Assembly: GCA_020726505.1 (NCBI GenBank)
Contig: JAHLEZ010000011.1
Location: 2,232,001 to 2,296,000 of the forward strand
Origin: Leptodontidium sp. MPI-SDFR-AT-0119
Taxonomy: Eukaryota; Ascomycota; Leotiomycetes; Helotiales; Leptodontidiaceae
Length of the DNA stretch: 64,000 nucleotides
Direction of reading: 5' to 3'
In this document: piece after piece, positions 1 to 11,137 of the stretch
How the letters are laid out: each line of letters begins with the position of its first letter
How positions within the stretch are numbered: the first letter of the stretch is position 1
Notes under the pieces: model-generated
Database searches by the model: none
Told to the model about the DNA's origin: nothing
The model's input: only the letters and a program-made list of their open reading frames with translations
Made by a program: the position numbers and the translations under genes

Positions 1-627
1 CTGACAAAGAGCTCAGAAGGGAGTGTCCTCTCGCTGTATTTGAATGTACTGGGACCCCCTAGTGAATCGGGTCCCGAATTGGCTCAGAACAAGACTACCA
101 ATGCAATCTAAACATATGGGATGATTTGGTGGAGACAGAAATGCTCTGCCTCTTGATATTTTGAGTAAGGCGAGCAACGAATCCGCCAACTGCTTGGCTG
201 TGAAATAAGATGATGGCATACGCGTGACTCTGATAAAACTCCATGCCAAGGCTCCCTGAACAGCTCCTGACACAAAGCCCTGATTGGATTCAAGAGATTA
301 AACTAGAACTAGCCTAGTATATTTAGGTTTAGTACATCTGATGGGTCTGCCAAGGCGTTGTAGTGAAGACATTCCTATCTATCAACATGTCTTGGCTGGT
401 GGACATGCACAGCATCCTGAGGATGAACAGAAATAGATTCGAGGGGAAGTAAACATCCACAAGATGATCTCTGATAGATATATAAGCCTCATGATCAGCA
501 TCAGGATTAATGATCACCACCATCCACACATTCACTTACAGTCTCCTCTGCTTCTCTATCTCACTCCTTTTCTTCCAGGTCTCCCTCGCTAGGTTAACCT
601 TCAAAAACAAACTCCACCTCAGAAAAT
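1..627. other. Upstream intergenic region
   Basis: No gene is supported here. The last 100 bases are pyrimidine-rich, as is common just upstream of fungal start codons, and probably hold the promoter and 5' leader of the carbonic anhydrase gene. Confidence 0.5.
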
Positions 628-1559
628 ATGTTCCGCACACTCGTCAGTCTTGTTGCTCTCGGCAGCGTCCTCGCATGTCCCGACCACTCTCCAGAAGCTG
701 CCCTCAGAAAGCGCGCTGATGAGAATGCCGACGAACATCCTGTCGGCGCAACATGGACATTTGCCAATCAAGCCGCATGGGCTGTAGGTCAGTATTATCG
801 TCCACGCAAAACAAGATTCCACCTAACAATAACCCAGCCGATCCTATTTGCGCTAGCGGCACAATGCAGTCCCCCATCAATCTCAGTGGCGCTTTTTCCA
901 AAGTGCACGTACCGAGCTTCAAGTATAGCACTCCTGCTCTCGGCACGCTCTCGAACTGGGGGTACGGACCTTCGTATTCACTCAATGGCACAAGCGGCGC
1001 GCCATCTTTCACTACGAATGGGACTGCCTACTATTTACTTGGATTCGTAAGTCATTCTTCCACCCCTTTTGTTCACGATTCAAAAGAAATATGTCAAAGA
1101 CTTTCTATGTACCCGCTAACATCTCATTAGCATACTCATACCCCATCCGACCACACCATAAACGGCATATCGGCTCCAGCCGAGCTTCATCTCGTACACG
1201 GAGATGCCAGCGGCGCCGCAAAGGGCGTACTCGGCTTTCCACTGTCCGTCGGCGCTGAGTCGGCCTTCTTTGCCCAGATCCTTGGACCCGAGGGTGCTCC
1301 CAACACGACGTCTAACCTCCTTCTTGACAATCATGAGATGGACATGAGCTTGGCGGTGAAGGAGGGAGGCAACTTCAAGAGTTACTGGACTTATAGAGGG
1401 AGCTTGACTACACCTCCTTGCACCGAGGGTAAGAGGTGGTGGGTTAGTGGCAAGAGCTTGACTATTAGTCAGGAGCAGATGGACGAGTTGATGTTAATCA
1501 GTGACGAGAGTGCTAGAGAAGTGCAAAGGATTCAGGCACACGCTGTTGGAAAATTATAA
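628..1559 (+). CDS. Secreted alpha-carbonic anhydrase (3 exons)
   Basis: Zinc enzyme for reversible CO2 hydration, probably secreted or in the cell wall. I read exons 628-787, 838-1046 and 1131-1559 (265 aa); introns of 50 and 84 nt have GT-AG ends and the phases join cleanly. The N-terminus is a signal peptide (MFRTLVSLVALGSVLA). The family signature QSPINL follows intron 1. Exon 3 begins exactly at the zinc site: HTHTPSDH supplies the first two His ligands and ELHLVH the third. LTTPPCTEG carries the conserved Thr of the active site. Length fits the eukaryotic alpha class. All expected ligands are present, so it looks active. Fungal alpha-CAs are usually extracellular and serve CO2 or pH handling; the physiological role here is inference. 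Confidence 0.93.
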
Positions 1560-1995
1560 GGAGTTTGGGTGACAGGAGTAAGGAGCAAGAGACTAAGACT
1601 TTCATTGTATTTCTCGACAAATAAAACACTCGTTTAGCACCCCGAGGAAGTCTATCATCGGAATTCGCTTAACTTCGTGCAAAGCAACAAAGGGTACATC
1701 ATGTGAATGTATGTTAACTGAGTCTGAACCCAGCATTGTATTACATGTCTTGGAAGAGACTAACACCTACATAGCCCCCATAAGCCCATGTTGATTCAAA
1801 GAGACCCGGCCTTTGGATGCGGGCGTTATTATATTAGATTGTACGTGATATGGTGGCTCCGAAAACAGGAAGCTTGTGAGGTTTGACGTCAATTGACTTG
1901 CCAGGACCAGTTAGAACGTATTTGCACCAGAACCTTATAAACTCAGAGTATTTTTTGCAAAAATCCGCGCAATTGAAATATACTTTTCATCAACG
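1560..1995. other. Intergenic region between carbonic anhydrase and Zn2Cys6 locus
   Basis: Contains the probable 3' UTR of the carbonic anhydrase (AATAAA-like ATAAAACA near 1621) and the leader of the next locus. No other structure seen. Confidence 0.4.
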
Positions 1996-3023
1996 ATGTC
2001 TTCAAGAATAACGAGTCGAGGAGCACCCAATTCCAACACCGCTGACTCGAAAGTCTCGGTTGCAAAGGGTGGTCGTCGACAAGCCCGCGCTGATGGGCCC
2101 CTCATGTGTACGAATTGTCGGGCACGCAAGGTATCATCTCAACACTCATGCCACTTTCCAAGACAGTATGGACACTGACTCGCATTAGACGAGATGTGAC
2201 GGTACTCGGCCAGTAAGTACCTAGGAAATGAGATCTTTGATGCGGATATCTTGCTAAGTTGTTGATGCCACAGGGCTGCAAAACTTGTGAAGTATACAAC
2301 GACCATTGTCACAGTGTCACTATGGGAAACCTCCTCCGATGTCGCAGATTCTGGCAATGGCCGCAAGGCTTCAAAAAGTGGAGGCTGAATTGGCTGCGCT
2401 CAAGAACGGAAGTTATGCACCGGGCCAGAATGGCATCAGCTCGGAGGGACAGACAAGCGTGTCCACCTCAGAAGTCTCATTTGAACGACAGTCATCCGAT
2501 GTCACTTCTCAGCAGCAGAGATCTCACCAACTTCCCAATGTTGGTTTAGACAGACATACTCAGTACAATGGAACCGAGGTTCTGCTCACGGAATTCAGCC
2601 TCGATGAGAACGGCAAGGTCAGTCTGAGGTATCCTGGTTTGATTCCTAGCTAACGGACTAAAGTTATGCTACTATGGTCCGACTTCTGCAGCACACCAAC
2701 CACCAGATGCAAGATCAAATGCAAGTCCCAGCAGCGAGCAGGTGGTAACTCCTTCAAAGGCTCGGCTCCGTTCTCTCCTCGCTTCCTCTGCCGTTGACTC
2801 AGGGGTATGGGAGAACTTTGCCCTTGAGAGTGCAGTCCTACAGAACAACATTCCCAAAGAAACCACTCAGAAATTGCTACATATACACTGGTGCTGGAAA
2901 GTTCCCATGTTCATGTGGGTTTACAAACCAGCGTTTTTGAGTAAGTGGCCCAATACAAACCGCTATGTGGTGGGATTATGGGCACTGATGCAATTGGAGT
3001 CCTGGGTTTTTATGTGGGCATGA
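1996..3023 (+). pseudogene. Broken Zn2Cys6 fungal transcription factor
   Basis: Exons read as 1996-2130, 2189-2212, 2274-2617 and 2664-3023. They encode a zinc binuclear cluster in pieces: CTNCRARK, then TRCDGTRP, then GCKTCEVYNDHC, which together give the six-Cys pattern. Next come a PPPMSQILAMAARLQ linker helix, CYYGPTSA, and a middle-homology start with HIHWCWKVPMFMWVYKPAF. Two defects are visible. Right after the sixth Cys the frame breaks: TGTCAC occurs at 2307-2312 and again at 2315-2320, an apparent 8-nt insertion that moves the downstream part to another frame. The protein also ends at 3023, soon after the start of the regulatory domain, where relatives continue for hundreds of residues. 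Using 2314 as acceptor for intron 2 would restore frame but remove cysteines four and five. Probably non-functional as a DNA-binding regulator. Confidence 0.75.
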
Positions 3024-3379
3024 TAAGCATGGAAAGGAACGGCAGGATATGGTCATCGGATTTGGGAGGATAAAACATGATGAACAGGATTTGGGTCATA
3101 AAAGTGAGGGACTGGTTTCCGTGGTCAGAATTTAATGTACAGTACACACATGTATCACCACATATATCTTGCGCCTATCGTGAACCCTATTATCTCTAGC
3201 GGTAAGAGGGAGGATAACTGAATTTATTAGAAGGGTAAAGCAAACTAAATGCAGGAAACGGGTGCTTGGGAGTCTGCGTAGTAAAGTTTCCTTGCAGCAA
3301 AAATACGAAGACTACCACTTCTCCAGAGCTTTACAATCCACCTCCCTCATCTCATTCTTTCACAGAAACTCCTTCGAAA

Positions 3380-3600
3380 ATGGAATTCGAACAGAAACAA
3401 TCATCCGAACATGTCGAGAGATCCCCAGACCTTGATCCTGAAGTAGGAAGGGGCTTCAACGAGTCGAAGATCATGGCCTTGAATGGATTGCCGCACAGAA
3501 GAGATACCTTCGAAAGTTGGATCTAACGATCTTGTTCATGATATCTGCGTTGCACTTCTTTGAGACCCTAGTAATACCTCAATTCTTTCATCTTCTTTCT
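3380..3600 (+). pseudogene. Possible N-terminal fragment of an MFS (allantoate-permease-like) transporter
   Basis: Around 3484-3590 one frame reads EWIAAQKRYLRKLDLTILF and then MISALHFFE, which resembles the start of the first transmembrane helix in Dal5/Tna1-type MFS permeases (KLDLxxLP..). An ATG at 3380 opens a polar N-terminal tail in a different frame that stops at 3526. No further MFS helices follow. I see a short relic at best; chance similarity is possible. The 356 bases before it (3024-3379) hold nothing I recognise. Confidence 0.3.
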
Positions 3601-3665
3601 TCTGCAACTTCCGTGTCAGTTAACTTGCAAATCGATGAACCTCCAATCCTGCTCTCGGAATGCCT

Positions 3666-4985
3666 TCACCACAACACACTCCTCGGATCTTTTACGTTGA
3701 CAAACGTGTACTAAATACCCAGTCAGCATAATCCCTCACCCAAGTTACCGCCGCAAAGGAAACTCCAGAGAGAAGTCAAACTCACTTCCGCTAATCTCGG
3801 CATCTTATCTGACAGACCCAACGTAACAGCCAACAGATTCGGTTCCGTCCACGCAGGTCTAACACCCCTCTCCTCCATAGCCTCCCACCAATCCAGAAAC
3901 TGCCCTAGGGTGTGCGGTTCCGTTCTCTCGATCTCGTTCCCAAACAAATGTATTTCCATCAGCATCTGGCCTATAGGGAAGGCTTGCATGAGGGATGCCG
4001 TGTGCGAGAGGAGGGAGGTCATGGTTTCGAATTCTGCGAACTCGACGTCGATTTTGAGGATATCGCTATTACAGACGGAAAACCATTAGCTTGAGGATTC
4101 TCTAGCCAGGAGAACGTGAGAGGGGACTCGGGGCGTAGTCGGATACGTACATGTAGCTATGTCCGTTCATCTTCATGAGATCTTGCACAGTGTAGTATGG
4201 TGGTGCTTTCTCTTCATTCGTCGTCCCCCCAATTCCAGCTTTCATGAAATGCGTACGGCTCGCATATTCGTTCGTGATGGCTGGCCCAAAGGCTTCCACC
4301 GAGAAGTCGTAGCCCCAAATCTCGCAGTTCGTGCGTTCCAACATCTCCTGCTCTATTCAAATTTGCAAATCAGTCACTGGCTCGGCATAAATTATTCCAT
4401 AAATGGGAAGGGGTGAAGTTGGGATGTTACCAAAACTAGATTCATTCTGTACACCGAAAGAATAGACGACGCAAGGTCTTGACTTCTTCTCATACCGACT
4501 CATGCCGCACACCCATTTCCCTCCATCGCCCATCCGACCGATCCTCTCGACTTCGTGTGGACAATTCCAAGATGCGGGCACAAGATCCCATACTGAGTAC
4601 GGCATACTGAAATAAGTTGGTCCGTTCCTTGCCGGGAAACTACAACACACAAGATCAAATCCTCGAATCAGCACTGCTGATCCATTTCCGACGAAAACAA
4701 TCAAGGTACGAAAATATTGGGATATGGATGGAGAGGCATGGGGTAAACTCACAAACCCATCTCCCCAAACTTCTCCCTGACTTCATGTCTCTGCTTCACT
4801 GTTTTCATCCACAGCGCTTCGCTCTTCGCCATGATACTCTTCACACTCCCTCTCGTAATGACACCTGAGATATTCGAGGAAACGCCAGCGAGGCCATCGG
4901 GAGTTCCTAGGTGCGTTATGAGGACGATGAGAAAGAATGCAGCGCTGGAAGAGAGGAATATCTGGAAAGTATTGAGTCGTAACAT
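3666..4985 (-). CDS. METTL24-like class I methyltransferase, membrane-anchored (5 exons)
   Basis: Exons on the minus strand: 4985-4753, 4639-4431, 4352-4151, 4065-3786 and 3710-3666 (322 aa). All introns (113, 78, 85 and 75 nt) have GT-AG ends and consistent phase. Residues 1-25 form a signal anchor (LSSSAAFFLIVLITHL). GDGGKWVC at 115-122 is the predicted SAM-binding loop; VVYSFGVQNESSFEQE, CEIWGYDFS and YIDILKIDVE follow in the order seen in Methyltransf_22/METTL24 proteins. The terminal exon YTFVNVKDPRS restores the usual C-terminus; without intron 4 the frame would run to 3723 with an unlikely tail. Substrate unknown; by analogy a secretory-pathway methyltransferase. ATG 4985 is chosen because the hydrophobic anchor starts right after it. 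Confidence 0.82.
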
Positions 4986-6879
4986 CGTATTTAATAGAGT
5001 GTCCTCTTCAAAGCTCCCTTCCAATTGAAGGTGTAAGTTATTTCTCTAGAAAGTTTCGAAGAAAGTTCCGAAGAAGGTTTAGATAAAGACAGGAACGGCT
5101 TGCGTTTCCCACACCGAACAGTTTTCGATGGAAGGGAAAGAAAGACAGGACAAGCTTCAAGCGTACCAGAACAAGAAATGATTAAGAAGCAAGAAAGGCA
5201 AACGTTTGAACAGAGCGAATTTCATCCAGGCAGTGTCTATCTACATAACCAAGCTACTTACTTCAATCATGCTCCTTCCCGGTCTCCAAGAATCACATGA
5301 CTCCCAAGTCCTTAAATCAAGGACGATCAGCCACTTAAGTAACCTAGGTAGTCTTGTATGCGACCTGAGATGCGCCAGATATATCCGCCAAGAGCAATGC
5401 ACGCTGCACTTCTTGACATTGACCTTTCTCTCTTAGCGAAGGAAGGCAGGCGAGCTATTCTTAGAAATGAGTGACATGATAGACGGATTCAAAATGTTTT
5501 AGATGAGCCTAAAGAAAGACGACATTTCTTCCATCTCCATATCAATCTCATTCCTCTTCACGCCAAAATTGAACTTGACACTCATACCAGGAAAAAGGAC
5601 CCTTCAATTAAAACAACATACAAGTTGAACTCAAACCCCCGGATTCGAGAAACAAAACACAAAACACCCATCATCTAATCCAATTCAATCCCATTCTATT
5701 CTAGTCTAAGCCACCCTCCATACCGTCCCAACTCAGACAAAGCCACAAAACAAAAGGTTATCTCCCATCCCTCCATCCATCACATCAGCCAAAACTCTCG
5801 AATCGAAACAAAACAAAACCTACAAACCTCAACAACTCACCATACAACCACCACATACAACACCCAAACAGCCAATCATGGACCATCAAGCAGCTTCTCT
5901 GGAAACAATTCGAGATTGAGCGGGAGTTTGAGGTTGAGAATTGGCAATGCTAGCCGAAACGGGGGTTGTGTTTTGGAACTGGTAGGGAGGGGAACGTGGG
6001 CTTGTTTCGGGTTGAGTCGAGTCCAGTCGTGGCGAGAGACGGGTGGCGGGTTTAAGCGAGGGCATGGACTGGAGGAGGGAAGGGAGGGAAGGGAAAGAAG
6101 TAGCGAGGTCACGGCCGAAAATTCCTGGGATCGATACACCGTGGAAGATGGGGATAACTTCATTTGAGGAATTTGGTTGGTGGGATGGGGGAGTACCTAA
6201 GTATGTTCCGAGGATCGGGTTCGTTTCGATCTGTCAATTAATATTAATTATGGTAGAGTTGAAAGTGGAGATCAACAACAAAACAAAATAAAATCACCGT
6301 ATGACATAGCAAAGAAAGAAGACCACTTATTTGCAAAAATCCTCTTATATTATCTAAATCTGGGCTAATCTATTCCAAAATCCATCTATTTACATGCGCC
6401 CAAGTATGTACAAATCAAGGAGAAAAAGAAAAGGCTTTTCTCTATACCGGTTTTCCAAAATTGCTATGTCTATAGGGGTATCATGTCTATGTCCCATCCA
6501 ATCTATATTGTAAGCTACCTGTGGTCTGTGGGACTTGCTAATCTGTGTGTCTGTCTGAATATCTGAACTGTCTGGCTAACTATACCCTGCCCTCGCTTGC
6601 TCGCTCGTTCCCAAGCCCACCCGGTCTATAAAACAAAGCAAAGAAGTGTTTGAACTCACAGCGTGCCTGCGCTTTGGTGCTTATGTGTGTGTGTGTGGTG
6701 TGTGTGTGTTTTTCGGTAACGACAGGATGGCCCCACGTTGTAGCCCCCTCCCTTCCCAATTGCTCGCCATGCCAATCCGTAAGCCCGGAGCCCGAACCGA
6801 CCCGATCCTTTTCCCAACCCGTCCCAACCCAGTTCCCAAGATCCAGCTCCCGTCTTTTGTCGATGCTGTTGACGTTGGC
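4986..6879. other. 1.9-kb intergenic region
   Basis: Lies between the start of the methyltransferase gene and the stop of the TDT transporter gene, so it holds the former's promoter and the latter's 3' UTR. The stretch 5640-5880 is rich in CA and AAAC runs. Short open frames at 5876-6291 are low-complexity and look non-coding. Nothing else seen. Confidence 0.4.
6684..6709. repeat. (TG)n microsatellite
   Basis: Alternating TG run with one GG interruption, in the probable 3' UTR of the TDT transporter gene. Confidence 0.85.
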
Positions 6880-8376
6880 TTAATGGGCATCCTCATCGCG
6901 TCCAGGCCAGCAGATCATATGACCTACGAAAGCCTTGATGTGGCAGAAGAAGACCAGGCACCATGAGAAGAATAGCACGGCAGCCATGCCAGTTCCTACG
7001 AGTTGAATAGCAGGACTGTCGAGCCTTTCGCCGATCTTGATGGTTGCGATGGTGAAGCCGACATTGGGGAAGACTTTGGCGTACCAGTTGAGATGGAAGT
7101 CGTTGTGTGGGATACCATCAACCATAGCAATGAAAGCCATGACGAAGAACCAGAATGCGAGGACCCAGAGGAAGATAGCCATGACGAGGGCCATTATGGA
7201 GAACAAGTCCGGGATAAGGGCTTGGTTGGAAACGCCTTGGAGCACCGTGTAGCCTTCGAAGATTTTGGTGACTTGTACGTCCTGTGCCATGTTGATGAAA
7301 GCGAGAGACGTGAAAGCAGGTGGACCGACGGCGATGAACATTGCTGGGCGAGAAAGGTAGGCTGGGATACCGGAAGTGAGGAGACGTCCGAAGTAGAGGG
7401 GATACATGAACAGTGCCATGAAAAAACCGAAGCCTTGATATGAAAGACCAGCAATGAGCATTGGGTAGGCGTGCTCGGGAGGCTGTGACTTAGCGATTGC
7501 TCCTGCGAGAGTCCCGACCAGCATGGCAGGGAACATGGGAAGGACCCAACCAGGAAGGACGTTGGTGATCTTGAGTTGCTGGTTGACGAAGATAATCTGG
7601 TAGTAAACGATGGCGTGGAGCGTAGCACAAACTGTGTAGACCCAGAATGCTATCCGGAGGGCTTCTATCAGCCATGGCCCGGTGTTTGGAATGCCATATG
7701 CGACGGAGTTGGTGATCATGGTAGCACATGTGAGCCAGAATGTGGCACTGAAGACGCCTTCGTGGAAATTGGTGAAGCAGCTGGTGAAGATTTCTGGATA
7801 GATCATGAAGCGAGCGATCATGGCAGACGTAACACCAACGAAGAAGAAAATGTTCATGACAAACATGAATGTCCCAAGTCCAGTGAGGCCGGAGAAGCGA
7901 TTGGGGACGATGGAAAGAGTCAAGGCGGTTCCTCCTGTCGCCATGGTGAAAGCATACCAAGAAAATGTGAAGTGCTTAAGTCGTTCCTTGAGTGTGTGAG
8001 GCCCGGGAGAAATGCCATGATGGTCATCATGATGGTGTTCGGCTGGTTTGGCCTCGATATCGATCTTCTCCCCCTTGAAGTCCTTAAAATCTTGCTCCAT
8101 GTCGTTGTAGTCACTGTTGTATGCGGCAGGTTGTTGGCCCATCATCGGGCGAGATATCTGAGGATAAGACATAGTGTTGGAAAGACCGGTTGGAGTGGAT
8201 TTTGGATAGGCAGACCCGCTGACAGGTAGAGGAGGGGCAGACTGTTTTGTTTTGAAGAACTCGAGGGTGGCTTCGATACTCCCGCGGATCCGGGTATCTC
8301 TCCTGTCGTCGCGGAGCACAGCCTTCTTGTATTGAACGAGTTCGTCGATAGGAGTAGGGCCGGCCTGATAAGACAT
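6880..8376 (-). CDS. TDT-family malate/C4-dicarboxylate transporter (Mae1/SLAC1-like)
   Basis: Single-exon gene, 498 aa. Plasma-membrane carrier or anion channel of the voltage-dependent anion channel / tellurite-dicarboxylate transporter superfamily, which moves malate, other C4 acids or sulfite in fungi. Residues 1-125 are a polar cytosolic tail with a His/Asp-rich patch (AEHHHDDHHG). After KHFTFSWYAFTMATGG, the family's opening motif, come about ten hydrophobic helices (for example MFVMNIFFFVGVTSAMIARF, LPGWVLPMFPAMLVGTLAGA, LPIFLWVLAFWFF-type segments). The ATG at 8376 gives a full-length protein. Long open frames on the opposite strand are shadows. Whether it carries malate, sulfite or another anion cannot be decided from sequence alone. 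Confidence 0.92.
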   Translation of the reverse strand: MSYQAGPTPIDELVQYKKAVLRDDRRDTRIRGSIEATLEFFKTKQSAPPLPVSGSAYPKSTPTGLSNTMSYPQISRPMMGQQPAAYNSDYNDMEQDFKDFKGEKIDIEAKPAEHHHDDHHGISPGPHTLKERLKHFTFSWYAFTMATGGTALTLSIVPNRFSGLTGLGTFMFVMNIFFFVGVTSAMIARFMIYPEIFTSCFTNFHEGVFSATFWLTCATMITNSVAYGIPNTGPWLIEALRIAFWVYTVCATLHAIVYYQIIFVNQQLKITNVLPGWVLPMFPAMLVGTLAGAIAKSQPPEHAYPMLIAGLSYQGFGFFMALFMYPLYFGRLLTSGIPAYLSRPAMFIAVGPPAFTSLAFINMAQDVQVTKIFEGYTVLQGVSNQALIPDLFSIMALVMAIFLWVLAFWFFVMAFIAMVDGIPHNDFHLNWYAKVFPNVGFTIATIKIGERLDSPAIQLVGTGMAAVLFFSWCLVFFCHIKAFVGHMICWPGRDEDAH

Positions 8377-10116
8377 AATGAAATGAAGAGCAAAACGCTA
8401 CGAAGAAAAATTATAAGAGGGGAAGCATCGCATGATTAAGACGTCGTTGGGAGCAGCAGCGATGGACCCATTAGATATCAATAGCAACTGGCCTGTCCAC
8501 CTCACGGTCACCCCGTAGCCTGTTGAATCACACCCAAAACGATAACAGAGGGATACTCATGGTTCTGAGCACTGTAGTGGGTCCGCGTTTGAAGAATATA
8601 TAACAGCCAAGTTAGGATGCAAACGTATTTGAGCCTCAAGATGGAGCCCTCGAATGGAAGGCCAAGAGATAACGGACTTGGGTTGGCGTAGGCGAGAGGC
8701 GTGGGAGGCTTCCAATTGGCAGCGGGCAGGCGTCAATCCTGCCAAGATGCGCAAAGAGTGTTTCCCTCGTTTGCTCCCGTTAGAGATTCTGACTTTTTCG
8801 GTGCTCGAAATAGGAACATATCCACCGGAGTACTTGGCAGGGGCGTGCGCGAGGCTGGGCGCGAGGCTCTCGCCTCGAGGCTGGGCACCAACAGCGGCCA
8901 TTACCCATGCACCTTAGATGCTGGGCTCGCTGACAGCCAACCACCGCCTGCCACAGCCTGTAGGAAGCGTCGATTGCGACCGCGAAGTGACGGAGGTTGG
9001 TGGAGACAGCCTCAAGGGCCCTGGAACTCCAAGGCTCTGGGCATATGTTCGTGGGGGCTCTGATCGACCGGTACTCGCGGGTAGCGTGTATCGCATGCGT
9101 GGGTCTTCCTTGGCCACTCCCAAAACCACACCAACCCGAATCTCTCCGATTGCTGCTGTCCTCCAAATCTTCTCGTGCCAAGATATAAATTCACATGCAA
9201 CTGGTTTGGAAGGACCATCAGTGGAGACCTTAATGGCTTGCACTCTCCTGTCAAGGCTGTGGACGATAAGAAAGTGAAAGAGTCGTTGGGAACGGCCTGG
9301 CCCACTTGGGTCTCGGCCTATAGTGACGAAGGCGCGTATAGCCAGGGGATTGTTCCATAGATCTGAATGATCTTCTCATTAAGGCAGGTAAGAGATCGCC
9401 CAGAAACTTGAAGCTGGCGAAGAGGACTTGTAGGTCTTGCCCAGCTGTTGCAGAGTGGCACTCGCCTCCAGTTCCCATTTCAAATTCCCACGCTCCAGCC
9501 AAGCACGCAGACAACAAGCAGACGCAGCATGTTTGTTTCACTGCCTAGACGCCCAGATATTGTACTATGGTAACGACCTCAACGGCAAGTTTGAGCATCT
9601 TGCAATGAAGCTCTGAGAGTTCCAAACTTCCTGTCGCAAGAAAAGAAGACGACGCAATGTCACCGCAATCTGAGGTGATAAGATGGAGATCCGTCCTCAT
9701 CTCTTGCACTGGCAAAAAAGGAGATTTCTTGACCGACGAGACATAATTGGGCATCAACTAAACCATGGGTTGAAGATATTCTGAGCGTCGATTCGGGAGG
9801 ATGCGGCCCCACATAGAAAAGGGGCAGCGGTATGGGATGGTTTGCACGGACAGAAACGTAGATAAAGATACCATTCCCAACTTCCAATTTCTACCCAGGA
9901 AAAGAAAAAGATGCAAGGAAGAAAATGTCATGGCCGTACTGCTAATTTCGCCGAGATATCGGGCAGAATGAACCAAATCATACCACTGGTAAGGAGACTT
10001 GCTTCTGTCACCTCACGGTATTCAGAGTGGCCTGTCTCAGCGCCAAACCCAAGAAATCAAAACAGCTTCGAAGCAAGATAAGAAAATGCCGATGCTTGGA
10101 AGTGCCTCGCAAAGAA
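8377..10116. other. 1.7-kb intergenic region
   Basis: Holds the promoter of the TDT transporter gene (right next to 8376) and the 3' side of the EasG-like gene. GC-rich 8.6-9.2 kb shows open frames on both strands, but none has family motifs, plausible introns or codon bias. I see no gene. Confidence 0.4.
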
Positions 10117-11137
10117 TTACTGCCAAGTGGTCTTGTTCTCCTGGATGTAGGCATCAAGAGTCCTTGGGGGACGGCCCGTCATCCTCTCCACCACATCATT
10201 TGTCATCTCTTCGCTCCCATTTAACGTGTTAAACTCGAGCCAGGCCATGAACCCCGCTGCCGCTTGTGGAAGCCCGATCTTCATGTATTGCTGGACGGTT
10301 TGTTCCTGGTTGAGCCTAACATGTACGATCTCTCGTCCTAGAGCTTTGCTGAGTTTTTCTGCGGCCTGCGAGCAACGTCAACATCATTTGACAAACTTTT
10401 CCAAAAGTGCAAGCAGACCTCGTCATAGGTCAAGAGTTCTGGCCCTAAAACTCTGACTGTCTCGCCAGGTACCTCATCATCAGTCAACGCATGAAATGCC
10501 ACGGCAGCAATATCATCAGCACTGATGAAGGGAATCTTTCCATCCCCGCAGGCCGTGTAGATTTTACCCTCGTCCTTGATTGTGGTGGAGTACTGCCATT
10601 CAGCAAAGTTTTCTGCAGATTTATTAATCGCAAGAACTCTGCTATTAATAGTTGGCGTTACCCATAAGCCAGGAAGCTCGCAGTACGCAGTACTCAACAC
10701 CGATCTGATCCAAGTGCTCCCAAATCTCACCAACGACTGGCCCTCCCTTCTTCGCCGTGGTACCCGAGAATAGAACGAATCTTTTGACGCCGTGTTTCTG
10801 GACTGCGTAATCAACAAAGGCATTGGTCGGTGTGGCCGGATCCTCATTCTCGGGCATGACAATATAGACAGCCGATACCTTCTCTCCTTTCATAGAGTGG
10901 TGCTGGAATGGACTTTCGTAGGTGGACCCGTCGAGCCAGTCACTGCGAACAGTCAATGACCCTTGGAGGTGCCTTGGTGATACCACGTGATACTTACAAC
11001 TTTGCAACAGGCAAGTCATCCGAGGACTCAGAGCCTCCCTTGCGAGAAGTCATGATGAAAGGGATGTTCGCATCCTGAAGGATGCGAGCAAGTCGGATCG
11101 AGGTCTTGCCTTTGCCGCCGGTGAGAAGGATTGCCAT
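10117..11137 (-). CDS. NmrA/EasG-like NAD(P)-binding oxidoreductase (4 exons)
   Basis: Exons 11137-10998, 10942-10662, 10612-10419 and 10365-10117 give 287 aa, the usual length of the ergot-alkaloid EasG (festuclavine/agroclavine dehydrogenase-like) family. Introns are 55, 49 and 53 nt and phases agree. Rossmann motif LLTGGKGKTS lies at 4-13. Further markers are FDWLDGSTYESPF, SAVYIVMPE, KRFVLFSGTTAKKGGP, VEYCVLRASWLMENFAEWQ (split by intron 2), GDGKIPFISADDIAAVAF and, in the last exon, MTGRPPRTLDAYIQENK. All core blocks are intact. Most fungal members outside alkaloid clusters are uncharacterised; no prenyltransferase or other ergot gene is nearby, so an alkaloid role is not supported. The intron 1 donor sits beside a CACGTG E-box-like hexamer. 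Confidence 0.88.

Noticed and set aside
5876..6163. 95-codon minus-strand open frame with Pro/Leu/Ser richness
   Set aside because: Looks like low-complexity UTR; no signal peptide or domain.
7003..8229. Long plus-strand open frames opposite the TDT transporter
   Set aside because: They mirror the transporter codons, lack motifs and start signals, and the minus strand encodes a full recognised protein.
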